32,629 nt of DNA from a virus. Made by a program: the position numbers and the translations under genes. This document shows, piece after piece, positions 6,917 through 15,552 of this stretch. Every line of letters starts with the position of its first letter. Positions within the stretch are counted from its first letter, which is position 1. The DNA is taken from IMG/VR virus record IMGVR_UViG_3300025087_000230, positions 1 to 32,629 of that record. One strand, written 5' to 3'. The notes below the pieces were generated by a model, which was given only the letters and a program-made list of their open reading frames with translations, had not been told where the DNA came from and searched no databases.

Positions 6917-7199
6917 GTGTCACCTCCCTCACCCTGTATGTACGTGGTCTTATCGCAAGGAACGACACCTCGTCAACACTGAGCTCACGTCCGTGCTTGT
7001 CCTTTGGTATCCTCATCTGTATCTCAGTGTACAGGCCCGTCTTCGCCGCCAGATTGTATGGCAACACACCGTACACATGTTTTCCAATGACGTCCGACAC
7101 ATCGGCGTATGACATGCATGGCGTGCCTTCAGCCACCATTCCTATCTTCACAAGATACTTGTACAATGACAAATGCCGTGTGACAACTAAACTTTCCAT
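6894..7199 (-). CDS. Csx16 (VVA1548)-family protein, possible anti-CRISPR
   Basis: A protein of 101 residues if it starts at the ATG at 7199 (12 bases after AGAAGG); an ATG at 7211 directly abutting the AGAAGG is the alternative. Conserved features of Csx16 are visible: VVTRH at the start, G..V.GVLPYNLAA in the middle, then I.M.IPKDKHGRELS..E. Csx16 is known from type III CRISPR loci, and this family has been linked to ring nucleases that degrade cyclic oligoadenylate. Here it sits in a phage replication operon, with no cas genes. A role in blunting type III CRISPR signalling is inferred. Family assignment is from motif memory. Confidence 0.7.
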   Translation of the reverse strand: MESLVVTRHLSLYKYLVKIGMVAEGTPCMSYADVSDVIGKHVYGVLPYNLAAKTGLYTEIQMRIPKDKHGRELSVDEVSFLAIRPRTYRVREVTHAGKQII

Positions 7200-7226
7200 C
7201 TTGTATACCATCCTTCTGCAATCATT

Positions 7227-9350
7227 TCATTTCGTTGCCTTGGCTTTCTTTTCCGCTTTGATGTCTTTGCACAGTTGGATGATTCGTCCAACTTCTTCTT
7301 CCACATTCTCGTCTGTAAGTCCTGCAAGCCAATCCTCCTGTGTGATGTCCAAATCCGTGAAGTCTATCTCACTCACACTTGCCCAATCTGCTCCAAGTTC
7401 AAGCTCGGCTTTCAATGGGACACGTAGCTTGTAAGCGTTCTCCATCAGGCTCTTGACACGGAACACTTCACGGATACCCTTGGCAGTCTTCGGCACTGAT
7501 ATGTCAAGCTCATCATGCACAGTCAAATGCCATGACAAAGTATCAAGGACACCGGACTTGTACACATCGACCATCGCTTTCTTCATGATGTCAGCGGCAC
7601 TGCCTTGTATGAGTCTGTTCATCATGATGTACGTCTTGTCTCGATCTATGAGCCTTGAACGCCGACCAGCAAGTGTCCTGATGTATCCTCTTGACTTTGC
7701 AACGTCACCAACGCTGTTCATGGTCATCTTCACATATGGAGCGTTCTCATGGTATACGGACAGCATCGCTTCCGCATAGTCCTTCGCCCAACCAAACAGT
7801 CTTGACATCTTTTTTCGTCCCATGCCATACATACAACCGAAGTTCATATTCTTTGCAGAGCTTCTTCCGAGTCCTGTGAGGTTCATGATATATTGGTGGT
7901 AGTCTGTGTGCGGGTCATTGTTGTACGTGTCCACGAGCTCCCTACTTCCTGTGCCACTCGCATAGTGCGCAAGACATCGGTACTCGACCTGTGAGTAATC
8001 GAGCTTCACCCACCAACAATTCGGCAAAGGTTTGAACGGCTCACGACACAGCTTGCCCCAATACTTGTCACGTCCAGTGGATGGAATTTGTTGTAGATTT
8101 GGATTGCTCATGCTGAAACGTCCAGAGCGTGTGCCATAGTCATCGGTCTTCATCGTGTGTATTGTCGGGTGGATTCTGCCATCAGGACACATGGTCTTCT
8201 TCAACGAGCCTTGCAAGAACGTGCCAATCATCTTGTTGGCTTTGCGTATGAACAGTATGTCCTTGAGCATCTTGTTCATTTCAACATCTTCATCGTCACC
8301 AAAGTTCTTATCAATCGCTTCAAAGAAGTCCTTTCCTATTGTCGGTCTGCACGTTCCTAGAGCCTTGTGCCGCCCACCAGTTATGTCAAGAAGAGTATCC
8401 GACATCGTGCCTTCCTTGATGCACTCCATGATATCTTGAGCTTCCTCGTAGGATACAATTTCCTCGACTTCCTTGCCACGGTTATTTGTATACGTGAATT
8501 TGTACGGATGCTGGATACCAAGCCTGTCAAACAATTCCTTGAGTTGCTTAGGGCTGTTCAGGTTTATCTTGCCATGCTCACGTTCGAACGCAATCTCGCA
8601 CTCTTCCTTTCTACATGTGGCAAGGTACGAGTTTACATCACGCACTGATGCATCGACAGGCGTTCCAGTCATCTGCATGTGGAGCTTGGCACGCAATAGG
8701 TCTGTCTCCATTTTGAACAATGGAATCAAGTCCTGTTCCTCCATGAGCTTCCACTGGATATCAAAGATTGCAAGCGGCTCTCGTACATCATCGAGTGCAT
8801 ATTTGTATACAAGGAAGTATGGCATTTTCCACAGCCATTTCCGTGCATCACCAGTCCAGCCGTTCTGTGCACAATACTCATCAATCTCAGTCTTGAATTT
8901 TCCCTTACCGAGATACTTATGCGCTTGGAAGTCCAAGCTGTACTGCCCCTGATTCTCGTCCAATAACGGCTCTGCAACCTGTATGTCATACAGGTCTCCG
9001 TTGACCTTCAGACACAAGCCCTTGCCACGCCATGCGAACTTAGCCGTATCGCCTTTCCAGTTCTCCAACCAATCCACATCATACGTGATGTTCGCTCCGA
9101 GCTTCGGCATGGGCATTGCAAGCACGTAGCGCAAGTATTCAACGTTCTGCTCTCGTTCTTTCGCCGTGCAGTCATTGTGCCCAATGTTGTAGTATTCTGC
9201 GAAGCCAGCATCATCTGCAATTGCCACGCCAAGAATATAGCCATCATTGCGGTACACGCCTGGCCCTAAGTCATCGGAAATCCCTGGGTCATACGTTTCT
9301 ATGTCCACACAGAGTATCTTCGATTTGCTTACGTCTTTGTATTTAGCCAT
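7227..9350 (-). CDS. DNA polymerase, family A (T7-like, with 3'-5' exonuclease)
   Basis: A 707-residue replicative polymerase, about the size of T7 gp5. The proofreading exonuclease is intact: Exo I D16-x-E18, Exo II N87...D91, Exo III Y184...D188. Polymerase motif A contains D451 (KLDYSQVEYR), motif B is RSSAKNMNFGCMYG (Arg496, Lys500, Tyr508), and motif C has H612-D613-E614. It should copy the phage chromosome. No thioredoxin-binding loop is obvious. It is near the end of the replication operon and overlaps the zinc-ribbon gene upstream by 8 bases. Confidence 0.97.
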   Translation of the reverse strand: MAKYKDVSKSKILCVDIETYDPGISDDLGPGVYRNDGYILGVAIADDAGFAEYYNIGHNDCTAKEREQNVEYLRYVLAMPMPKLGANITYDVDWLENWKGDTAKFAWRGKGLCLKVNGDLYDIQVAEPLLDENQGQYSLDFQAHKYLGKGKFKTEIDEYCAQNGWTGDARKWLWKMPYFLVYKYALDDVREPLAIFDIQWKLMEEQDLIPLFKMETDLLRAKLHMQMTGTPVDASVRDVNSYLATCRKEECEIAFEREHGKINLNSPKQLKELFDRLGIQHPYKFTYTNNRGKEVEEIVSYEEAQDIMECIKEGTMSDTLLDITGGRHKALGTCRPTIGKDFFEAIDKNFGDDEDVEMNKMLKDILFIRKANKMIGTFLQGSLKKTMCPDGRIHPTIHTMKTDDYGTRSGRFSMSNPNLQQIPSTGRDKYWGKLCREPFKPLPNCWWVKLDYSQVEYRCLAHYASGTGSRELVDTYNNDPHTDYHQYIMNLTGLGRSSAKNMNFGCMYGMGRKKMSRLFGWAKDYAEAMLSVYHENAPYVKMTMNSVGDVAKSRGYIRTLAGRRSRLIDRDKTYIMMNRLIQGSAADIMKKAMVDVYKSGVLDTLSWHLTVHDELDISVPKTAKGIREVFRVKSLMENAYKLRVPLKAELELGADWASVSEIDFTDLDITQEDWLAGLTDENVEEEVGRIIQLCKDIKAEKKAKATK

Positions 9351-9735
9351 TCTTCTTGTCCCTCAGTGCGTTGCGTAAGCTCGCCGCTTCGATGTAGCAT
9401 TTGTGGCTACAGTATCTCTGCAAGCCGTGCGCCGATTCAAACTCAGCACCACAATGCAAACACTTGCGTACTGTTGGCTCGATTCTGGTGTAGTAGATAC
9501 CACCTGCTTTTGCAAGCTCGTAGCATGTGTGTGAACAGAATCTCTTGTTGCTGATGCTTGTGCTGAACGTCACGCCACACTGCTCACACACATGGTCTTC
9601 AATCGGTCTTTTCGTGCGTTGCTTGTAATTCTTAAACACAATGTCCCTGCATTTTTCTGAGCAGTACTTCTGATTGTTTCTGTAAGGCGTGAACACTTTG
9701 CCGCACAGTCCACACTTCCTTCTGATGTCTTCCAT
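9343..9735 (-). CDS. Triple zinc-ribbon protein
   Basis: A 130-residue protein with three tandem copies of a C-x2-C ... (R/K)(F/Y)CS.(K/T)C module, starting at about residues 9, 49 and 91, each able to bind one zinc ion. GGAGG precedes ATG 9735. The gene overlaps the polymerase start, so the two are probably coupled. Proteins of this kind often bind nucleic acid or accompany HNH enzymes, but no nuclease residues are present. Exact role unknown. Confidence 0.85.
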   Translation of the reverse strand: MEDIRRKCGLCGKVFTPYRNNQKYCSEKCRDIVFKNYKQRTKRPIEDHVCEQCGVTFSTSISNKRFCSHTCYELAKAGGIYYTRIEPTVRKCLHCGAEFESAHGLQRYCSHKCYIEAASLRNALRDKKNG

Positions 9736-9809
9736 GATTCCTCCGAAACTGACCTTTTTCAGTCATGCCAGATTATTGATTGTCGAACTAAGTAGCTATG
9801 GGTGGCATA

Positions 9810-9838
9810 CTTATATGTCCTGACTACAGCCACTACAA
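9810..9838 (-). promoter_or_regulatory. Possible internal sigma70-like promoter
   Basis: In the 122-base gap between genes, the minus strand has TTGTAG (9838-9833), a 17-bp spacer and TATAAG (9815-9810), directed at the zinc-ribbon and polymerase genes. The match is moderate and unsupported by other evidence. Confidence 0.35.
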
Positions 9839-9857
9839 ATCATTGATTCGATAATGA

Positions 9858-10040
9858 CTATAGGAACGTCTTTCCCTGCTTCTCAGGCTCACGTTTATCC
9901 TCATCAAGACCGAGTGTAAGCTGTTTCTCATCCTCAATCATCTTGTCAAGAGCCTTCTTCAGTGCTTGCACACGTGCCAGCTCCTTATAAGCCTTACCTT
10001 CCAGCACAATAAGCTTATCTCGAAATTCTTGAATTTTCAT
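9858..10040 (-). CDS. Small coiled-coil protein
   Basis: A 60-residue charged helical protein (MKIQEFRDKLIVLEGKAYK start) with GGAGATGAAAG before its ATG. It overlaps the MazG-like gene by 26 bases. It probably forms one coiled coil; nothing indicates the function. The neighbours suggest a minor replication-module factor. Confidence 0.7.
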   Translation of the reverse strand: MKIQEFRDKLIVLEGKAYKELARVQALKKALDKMIEDEKQLTLGLDEDKREPEKQGKTFL

Positions 10041-10341
10041 CTTTCATCTCCTTAATCTTTTTGCGTGCCACATCAGCTTGCATCATGGCATAGTTGGCGA
10101 CATCCACACACTCTTCAATTATGCGTGTAAGGCACTCAATATCCCTGTTTGGATTCATAAGCTCGTCCTGAAGCTCTCCAATTTCTTCATGCATCATGCC
10201 GTTCAATCCTTCAATACTACGTGCTGTCCAATCACCACGCTCAATGCGCTTTGTCAGCTTCTTGGACATTTCATTCCTGAACCAATCCACGGCATAGGCT
10301 CTCCGCACCATCTCGTGCGTTGCATTCACCTTGTCATTCAT
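10015..10341 (-). CDS. MazG-like nucleotide pyrophosphohydrolase
   Basis: A 108-residue all-helical protein. The metal-binding helices of the all-alpha NTP-pyrophosphatase fold are visible as HEEIGELQDEL followed about 25 residues later by EECVDVANYAM. Such enzymes hydrolyse (d)NTPs to monophosphates and are used by phages to adjust nucleotide or ppGpp pools. I prefer ATG 10341, which is 7 bases after GGAGGAG, to the TTG at 10347. It overlaps the helicase gene by 8 bases. Confidence 0.7.
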   Translation of the reverse strand: MNDKVNATHEMVRRAYAVDWFRNEMSKKLTKRIERGDWTARSIEGLNGMMHEEIGELQDELMNPNRDIECLTRIIEECVDVANYAMMQADVARKKIKEMKDENSRISR

Positions 10342-11788
10342 ACACAATCTCCTCCTGATAAGTTATCTTCGGTCGCTGAAATTCAGCGAAGCTCTCTACG
10401 TCCATATAGTTATCATAGCCATAATTTGAATTGCTATGCACAATATGCAGTTCCTTCTTGGCTCGTGTGCAAGCGACATACAAACATCTAAGCTCCGAAT
10501 CCTCGTGCTTTAGATAGTTGTCACGTACGTTCTTGGTCACGTCAAGCATGACGACCACTTTGTCTGCCTCGCCACCCTTCACACCATGTATGGTGTTTAT
10601 CATGAGCCGCCTGTCATACACATTCGGTCTGTGTGCAATCAAGTCTCTATAATAGTTTGCATCATCAATATCAAGATTGAATCGTTTGTACCAAGGCTCG
10701 GCGCTGCCCATGTCATTGCGTAGAAAATGTGCTGTCACGAGTCTGTCTACCTCACTCTTATAGCTTCCTGTCTTACGCATCTGCTCATATGCATTGATTG
10801 CCCTGATGACTTTTTCATCAACAGAATGTTCTGTTTTGTCAACATAAGCAAAGCCTCTTTTCCGTAGCATTTCCCTGTACTGCTTGAGATACAGATTGTT
10901 GCGTGACAGGAAGTAATAAGATGACGTTGCATCAATCTCAACGTCTTCAATGCTGTTGTGGAAGTATACCAAGCCACCCGACATGTTTGGAGCGAACTTC
11001 TTTTCCACACGTTGACTCATCATGTCAGTTATACGTGTCGAGAAGTTCAGGATGTTTGAGGGCATACGATTGCTCTTCTCAAGCACCACTTTATTGCCAT
11101 CAAGATTCAAGAAGTGCTCAACGTCTGCACCGTTCCACTCATATATTGCTTGGTCATCATCACCTGCGATGTACACATGGTCACACTCACCGAACGCAAT
11201 CTCACACATATTCCACTGCAACGTGGTCAAGTCCTGAGCCTCGTCAATGATTGCAATCTTCACTGGCACTGGCTGTCCAGATTCAACAAAGAATGAAATC
11301 ATGTCGGTGAAATCAGCATACCCATGGCGTGCCTTGTACGCATCATAGCTCTTCGCCACGACTTCAAATGAACGCATGTTGATGTCAAGCGCACAGCTCT
11401 CAGCCGCTTTTGGATTGTTCTTGCGTAGGAAGTAATAGAACAGATACTTATCATCATCACTGTTGAAATCCTCAGTGTAGTATCCTGTGAAGTTCATGTT
11501 CATGAGGTCTGAGAATTGTTTGTACTGCTTGCGACCCATAATATCGTCACGTGCAAGTTGAGCCTGTGCATATGCTATCGAGTGCAGTGTTCTAAAATAA
11601 GGAAACTCCTCACTTGCATATCCAAATCTCTCCATCGCACGTGTGCGACCTTCATAAGCACCCTTCTTGGTGAACGACACGAAAGCTATCTCTGATGGTT
11701 TGTAGTCCTCAAGAAGTTTTTCGAGAAGGTTCAATAGATACCAAGTCTTGCCACAACCTGGCCCTCCGTATATGATTGTCTGTTTCAA
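10334..11788 (-). CDS. UvrD/Dda-like superfamily 1 DNA helicase
   Basis: A 484-residue SF1 helicase. Motif I is GGPGCGKT (8-15), motif II DEAQD (182-186), motif III GDDDQAIY (209-216), motif V TIHGVKGGEAD (399-409), motif VI YVACTRAKKE (437-446). The UvrD/Rep-type order is complete, but the protein is shorter than cellular UvrD, like phage Dda helicases. It should unwind DNA during replication or recombination. Its ATG is joined to the primase stop by a 4-base overlap. Confidence 0.95.
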   Translation of the reverse strand: MKQTIIYGGPGCGKTWYLLNLLEKLLEDYKPSEIAFVSFTKKGAYEGRTRAMERFGYASEEFPYFRTLHSIAYAQAQLARDDIMGRKQYKQFSDLMNMNFTGYYTEDFNSDDDKYLFYYFLRKNNPKAAESCALDINMRSFEVVAKSYDAYKARHGYADFTDMISFFVESGQPVPVKIAIIDEAQDLTTLQWNMCEIAFGECDHVYIAGDDDQAIYEWNGADVEHFLNLDGNKVVLEKSNRMPSNILNFSTRITDMMSQRVEKKFAPNMSGGLVYFHNSIEDVEIDATSSYYFLSRNNLYLKQYREMLRKRGFAYVDKTEHSVDEKVIRAINAYEQMRKTGSYKSEVDRLVTAHFLRNDMGSAEPWYKRFNLDIDDANYYRDLIAHRPNVYDRRLMINTIHGVKGGEADKVVVMLDVTKNVRDNYLKHEDSELRCLYVACTRAKKELHIVHSNSNYGYDNYMDVESFAEFQRPKITYQEEIVYE

Positions 11789-13425
11789 TATGCATTCTCC
11801 TTCAATCCAGCCGCATCTGCCGCTTCAAGTTCTTTCACAGCACCTTCGATGTCCACCATATCCTCATTCTCTTGCAGATTCTTTGCGTAAGCTATCTGGT
11901 CTATTGCATACAGCCTGTATTGCTTCGCCTTGTCACCAGTTCCGATACGCACACGCACATCATAGCATCCAAAGTCTCTCATTTTTGAGTGCATTTCTGC
12001 TGGCTGATAATGCTTGAATTGTTTCGTGATGAACACGAAGTCCGTCAGGTCTCTTGGCTTGAACAGATATCTCGATGCTTTGTCATCAAAGAACACACGC
12101 TTCTGGTTCACACCTTCAAGTGTGACTGCTGGCGCACGTCCAGTGATGAAATCACATATCAAAGACTTCAAGATGGATATTGGTGACGTATCGAACGTCA
12201 TCTCGATTGCAATAATCTTTATGTCAACAAGAGCGTCACGCACCAACTTCGCCCACGACTCGACCTTGAGCTTCGGAGGTAAGACGTACAGCTCACGGAA
12301 ACACAACTGCTGAAAAGTATCCTGATGTATTATCTCCATCTCATTCTTGAACCGTAGGCATTTCCATTCAGTGTCACCCTGTGCACGGACGAGCCACTCA
12401 TAGTACGGCACGTCTTGCTTGTATTGTGTGAGTTGTCCATACTCTAGGTTTGAGAAGTATCCGTCTGTCTTTCCTACACCAAACTCTCGCATCTTGCATT
12501 CTGTTTTGTTGCAGTACTCAACACATGGAAACTCCTTGCATCTGTAGTTGTAGTCTTTCTTTCTCAATGAGTTTATGACGGTCAATTCTAGCTCGTTGTT
12601 TGTTACAGGAGCTTTCATCGAGTTGTTCACTTCATATAGGTACTGCTCAAAGAACGCCTCGTTCTTCTTCTTCAAGTAAGCACCGAATGAGAACAGATAG
12701 TTGTTTCGACCTTCGTTCTCACCAACGGCGTTCAACAGCCAGATTGTCTGCAAGCATGGTGGAGCATCACTGTACGGCAGTTGATTGATGAAAGACAGTA
12801 CTTCCTCAATTGTCTTCACCTTGCTCTTGATGTACAGCAATGCTTCCTCAAGTGTAGCCGAGTGTCCTTCGATAATCGCCGCTTGCCGTGTGTTCTCCGC
12901 ATTGTAGTACGGAAGATTTATCCAGTTGCCAACGCTTCCAGCTTGCACACGTGCTTGCTTCGGAAATATCTCAATAAGAACGTTGCGCTGTTTCTTAACA
13001 AACACATCCATCATGAGGACTGAAGCCATCTTGCGTGTTGCCTCTATCGCATCCTTCGCCTGTGTCCACTCTTTCAGGAACATGTAGATATGCAATCCAC
13101 CTGATTTGGACTTGAAAGGTACGAGAGGAAAGTTATTGCGTTCTATAGCTTGTATGAATATGTCAAGACTTGTGTCATAAATGTCAATGTCAATAACCGT
13201 GAATCTGCACTCGCCTTCTTTATTTACAGGCACAACTCCCAAGCCCAACTTTCCATCAAGGTGAGCTTGGTACAATTCCTGTGTGACGAGCTTATCTTTT
13301 ACCGTTCTATTATCGCCTTTCTCCTTCGCGCCATCCTGAAAGTTGTACGTATGTTGTCCGTACCCTGTTTCAGAACCTTTGAAGAATGAAGCGAACTCAG
13401 ATATTTGATATGCTGATACGCCCAT
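11785..13425 (-). CDS. Archaeo-eukaryotic primase-polymerase (AEP)
   Basis: A 546-residue primase of the AEP superfamily. The catalytic D-x-D is in VIDIDIYD (Asp79, Asp81), the nucleotide-binding SGGLHIY lies at 108-114, and the third acidic site is in IEIFPKQ (151-157), followed by GNWINLPYYN as in helicase-associated AEPs. A cysteine cluster (CKEFPCVEYCNKTEC) around residue 300 probably binds zinc. It should synthesise primers for the family A polymerase, next to a UvrD-like and an SNF2-like helicase. AAGGTG precedes its ATG. Confidence 0.92.
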   Translation of the reverse strand: MGVSAYQISEFASFFKGSETGYGQHTYNFQDGAKEKGDNRTVKDKLVTQELYQAHLDGKLGLGVVPVNKEGECRFTVIDIDIYDTSLDIFIQAIERNNFPLVPFKSKSGGLHIYMFLKEWTQAKDAIEATRKMASVLMMDVFVKKQRNVLIEIFPKQARVQAGSVGNWINLPYYNAENTRQAAIIEGHSATLEEALLYIKSKVKTIEEVLSFINQLPYSDAPPCLQTIWLLNAVGENEGRNNYLFSFGAYLKKKNEAFFEQYLYEVNNSMKAPVTNNELELTVINSLRKKDYNYRCKEFPCVEYCNKTECKMREFGVGKTDGYFSNLEYGQLTQYKQDVPYYEWLVRAQGDTEWKCLRFKNEMEIIHQDTFQQLCFRELYVLPPKLKVESWAKLVRDALVDIKIIAIEMTFDTSPISILKSLICDFITGRAPAVTLEGVNQKRVFFDDKASRYLFKPRDLTDFVFITKQFKHYQPAEMHSKMRDFGCYDVRVRIGTGDKAKQYRLYAIDQIAYAKNLQENEDMVDIEGAVKELEAADAAGLKENAY

Positions 13426-13429
13426 GGTG

Positions 13430-14089
13430 TCACACCTTCTTTGATTTGTTGTACTTATTGTATGTCGTGTAATAGAAGTCGCACAGAGTCTTGTCGGACT
13501 CTATAAAAGATATGAACTTTCTAATTTGTGTTGAAAGCTCATCACGTACGGTGTCAAAGCTGTCCACATGAAAATGAACCTCATGGACATCCTTCAATTT
13601 GTTGCATTCTTCGTCAAGCCATTCGCATATTAGATATGTGAAATCTGGAATCAGTGTCGCAAGTGGATATACACGGTGTTGCCATTTTGTGAGATACTGG
13701 CTGTCACCTTTGAAGTTGGCTGTTGTCTTGATATCTACAATCTCTTTTGGCTCTGTCTTCTTAAGACAGTCAATGACACCACCGATGTAGTACTCAATTT
13801 TATCGACTATGATGGTGAAGCTGACCTTCTGCTGAAAGAAGAATCCCTGCAAGCGTCTGAGGACTTTCATGTAATTGTCGGAATATGTAAGCGTGCTCAA
13901 GTCCTTGAACACATCTTCATACACGTGCTGTTCAAAAGCTGTCCCTGCTTCCATGGCAGGAGTCGGCTTCCACGGCTGTCTGCTCAACGTTCCTGTGATG
14001 TCGTTGAGTGCTTTCTCTCTCCAACTTGGAGGACACTTCATGAGCCAGTCGTAGCTATCCAATAATGTCGGTGCAATAAGTAATGACAT
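13430..14089 (-). CDS. Cas4/RecB-like PD-(D/E)XK exonuclease
   Basis: A 219-residue nuclease of the PDDEXK_1 group. The motifs are GTAFEQHVYED (49-59), GGVIDC with Asp107, DIKT with Asp119 and Lys121, and QHRVY (137-141), the Q-x3-Y of RecB-like nucleases. Missing are the four iron-sulphur cysteines of true Cas4. Phages use such enzymes for end resection in recombination or to degrade host DNA. It follows the ssDNA-binding candidate and precedes the primase in the operon. Confidence 0.88.
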   Translation of the reverse strand: MSLLIAPTLLDSYDWLMKCPPSWREKALNDITGTLSRQPWKPTPAMEAGTAFEQHVYEDVFKDLSTLTYSDNYMKVLRRLQGFFFQQKVSFTIIVDKIEYYIGGVIDCLKKTEPKEIVDIKTTANFKGDSQYLTKWQHRVYPLATLIPDFTYLICEWLDEECNKLKDVHEVHFHVDSFDTVRDELSTQIRKFISFIESDKTLCDFYYTTYNKYNKSKKV

Positions 14090-14126
14090 GATACTCTCCT
14101 ATGAATGATGTGATGTGTGAAGACAG

Positions 14127-14158
14127 ACTATGCCCACCAATTGTATGATGGGCATAGT
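14127..14158 (-). other. Intergenic hairpin in replication operon
   Basis: A perfect 10-bp stem (ACTATGCCCA with TGGGCATAGT) closes a 12-nt loop in the 79-base gap between the ssDNA-binding candidate and the nuclease gene. No U-tract follows in either direction. An attenuator, RNA-processing site or mRNA-stabilising 3' structure for the abundant upstream protein is plausible. Confidence 0.6.
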
Positions 14159-14168
14159 ACATGTGATT

Positions 14169-14939
14169 CTAGTAAGAGTGCTCTGCTGTGACGGTCTTCT
14201 GCGCCGTGCCTGTGCCACCTTCAATGAGGCTGTAGTCCACGCTCTTCTGCTCAAGGAGCTTGCGCTGTTCGACCGCTTCGAGGTACAGTTTCTCGTCCAC
14301 GTAGCCTTTGAAGCTGTATGTCAACTGCCACCATGTCTGTTCACCGTTGTCTACCTCCACGCTCTCAGCGGTGTACACTTGGTGGTACGGAAGGGCACGA
14401 GTCCCATCTGCGAACCTGTTGGACAGCATCATGGAGTTGAGCTTCTTTGCGTTCTTGATGTCTGCGGAGTCTGCCGAGAACACAACAACACCATCAGCCT
14501 CATGCCCCTGCATGACCCAATAGAACATGTATGTGTCTTGGAGCAGGTTGCCTTCACGTGTGACCCATTTGCCAAACACGGTCTTGTCCACAGCCTTCTG
14601 CTCGGCTTGCACTGGTGTGTGATATCCAACGAATCCGCCACGGTTTGGCTTCCACTCGACAAAGATGTGCTCAAACTTCACGACTGTGAAGTCAACAATC
14701 TTGCCATAGTTCTTGTGTGTGATTGTGTTCACCAAGTCACCGATGGTTGCACCATCGATAAATTCATTTCTCTTTCTGCTGAGCTCAGGGCTCTGTGCAT
14801 TGAGCACTTTGATGAACGGAATTGCCATGGTGTTCACATTCAGGTCTTCAAAGCCCTGAGAAGAGTCCTGTGCGTTCAGGAATGCTGGTGCGCTCGTCTT
14901 CTTCAATTCAATGTCTGTCGTTGCTTTTGTCTCTGCCAT
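14169..14939 (-). CDS. Putative ssDNA-binding protein, conserved replication-module protein
   Basis: A 256-residue protein beginning with a polar low-complexity stretch (1-30). The core contains PFIKVLNAQSPELSRKRNEFIDGATIGD and then FVEWKPNRGGFVGYH, a pattern I recognise from a widespread family found beside phage primases and nucleases, often tentatively described as ssDNA-binding. No catalytic motif is visible. GGAG precedes the ATG. Its place between SNF2, nuclease and primase genes supports a DNA-binding role; family function is inferred. Confidence 0.6.
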   Translation of the reverse strand: MAETKATTDIELKKTSAPAFLNAQDSSQGFEDLNVNTMAIPFIKVLNAQSPELSRKRNEFIDGATIGDLVNTITHKNYGKIVDFTVVKFEHIFVEWKPNRGGFVGYHTPVQAEQKAVDKTVFGKWVTREGNLLQDTYMFYWVMQGHEADGVVVFSADSADIKNAKKLNSMMLSNRFADGTRALPYHQVYTAESVEVDNGEQTWWQLTYSFKGYVDEKLYLEAVEQRKLLEQKSVDYSLIEGGTGTAQKTVTAEHSY

Positions 14940-14950
14940 CTTCGTATCTC

Positions 14951-15541
14951 CTATTTAATCTTCGTCTTACTAAGTAAGAACACACTGCACCAATCTGGTA
15001 GCGATGAAACTGGAACATATTTGCCTGTTATGTATCCAACTTCCCTTTCTTCCCCTTCGACATCAAGACCACATAATGTCTTGAAGAACTTCTTCAACGT
15101 TTGAGGGTGCACGTTCCTATCGGCACTGTATGGAACATCATGTGAGTCAAAGAACTCAAATATCTGTTTCAACAAATCCGATGGAACACGGTCAACGGCG
15201 AACATCGTCTTAATGATGTCGTCCTCTTTACGTTCGGCAAGCCATTTGAAGAACGCCTCACGGTCTTTGATTGTTACATTTGCATCGTCCTTAATCTCCA
15301 CAACCTTGCCATTTGAGAGCTTAATACGTGACAAACCTTTTGACTTCAGCAGATTCGGTATCTCTTCCATAGAGACACGCTTCAATGACTCTTCAGCCAC
15401 CTTCAACTGCTGTTCCAAATAACTGACGGTCTCCTGCAACTCCAACTGTCTCTGCACGAGTTGATTGAGCACCGAGAGAGAGTCTCCACTGACAGCTTCG
15501 ACTAGCTCTTCATTTTTGAGAAACGATGGTCGTTCATTCAT
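14951..15541 (-). CDS. Conserved coiled-coil phage protein
   Basis: A 196-residue protein; start ATG 15541, 7 bases after AAGGAG, is preferred to GTG 15547. Residues about 25-65 form a coiled coil that leads into EEIPNLLKSKGLSRIKLSNGKVVEIKDD, a conserved beta-hairpin-like core known in many phages upstream of the ssDNA-binding gene. The C-terminal third is helical. Function unknown; it always appears with replication genes, so a structural partner of the replication complex is possible. Confidence 0.75.
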   Translation of the reverse strand: MNERPSFLKNEELVEAVSGDSLSVLNQLVQRQLELQETVSYLEQQLKVAEESLKRVSMEEIPNLLKSKGLSRIKLSNGKVVEIKDDANVTIKDREAFFKWLAERKEDDIIKTMFAVDRVPSDLLKQIFEFFDSHDVPYSADRNVHPQTLKKFFKTLCGLDVEGEEREVGYITGKYVPVSSLPDWCSVFLLSKTKIK

Positions 15542-15552
15542 CCACACACTCC

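Noticed and set aside
13430-14089. Cas4 of a phage CRISPR system
   Set aside because: The nuclease motif is right but the four cysteines of Cas4 are absent and no cas1, cas2 or array is near; RecB-like phage nuclease fits better.
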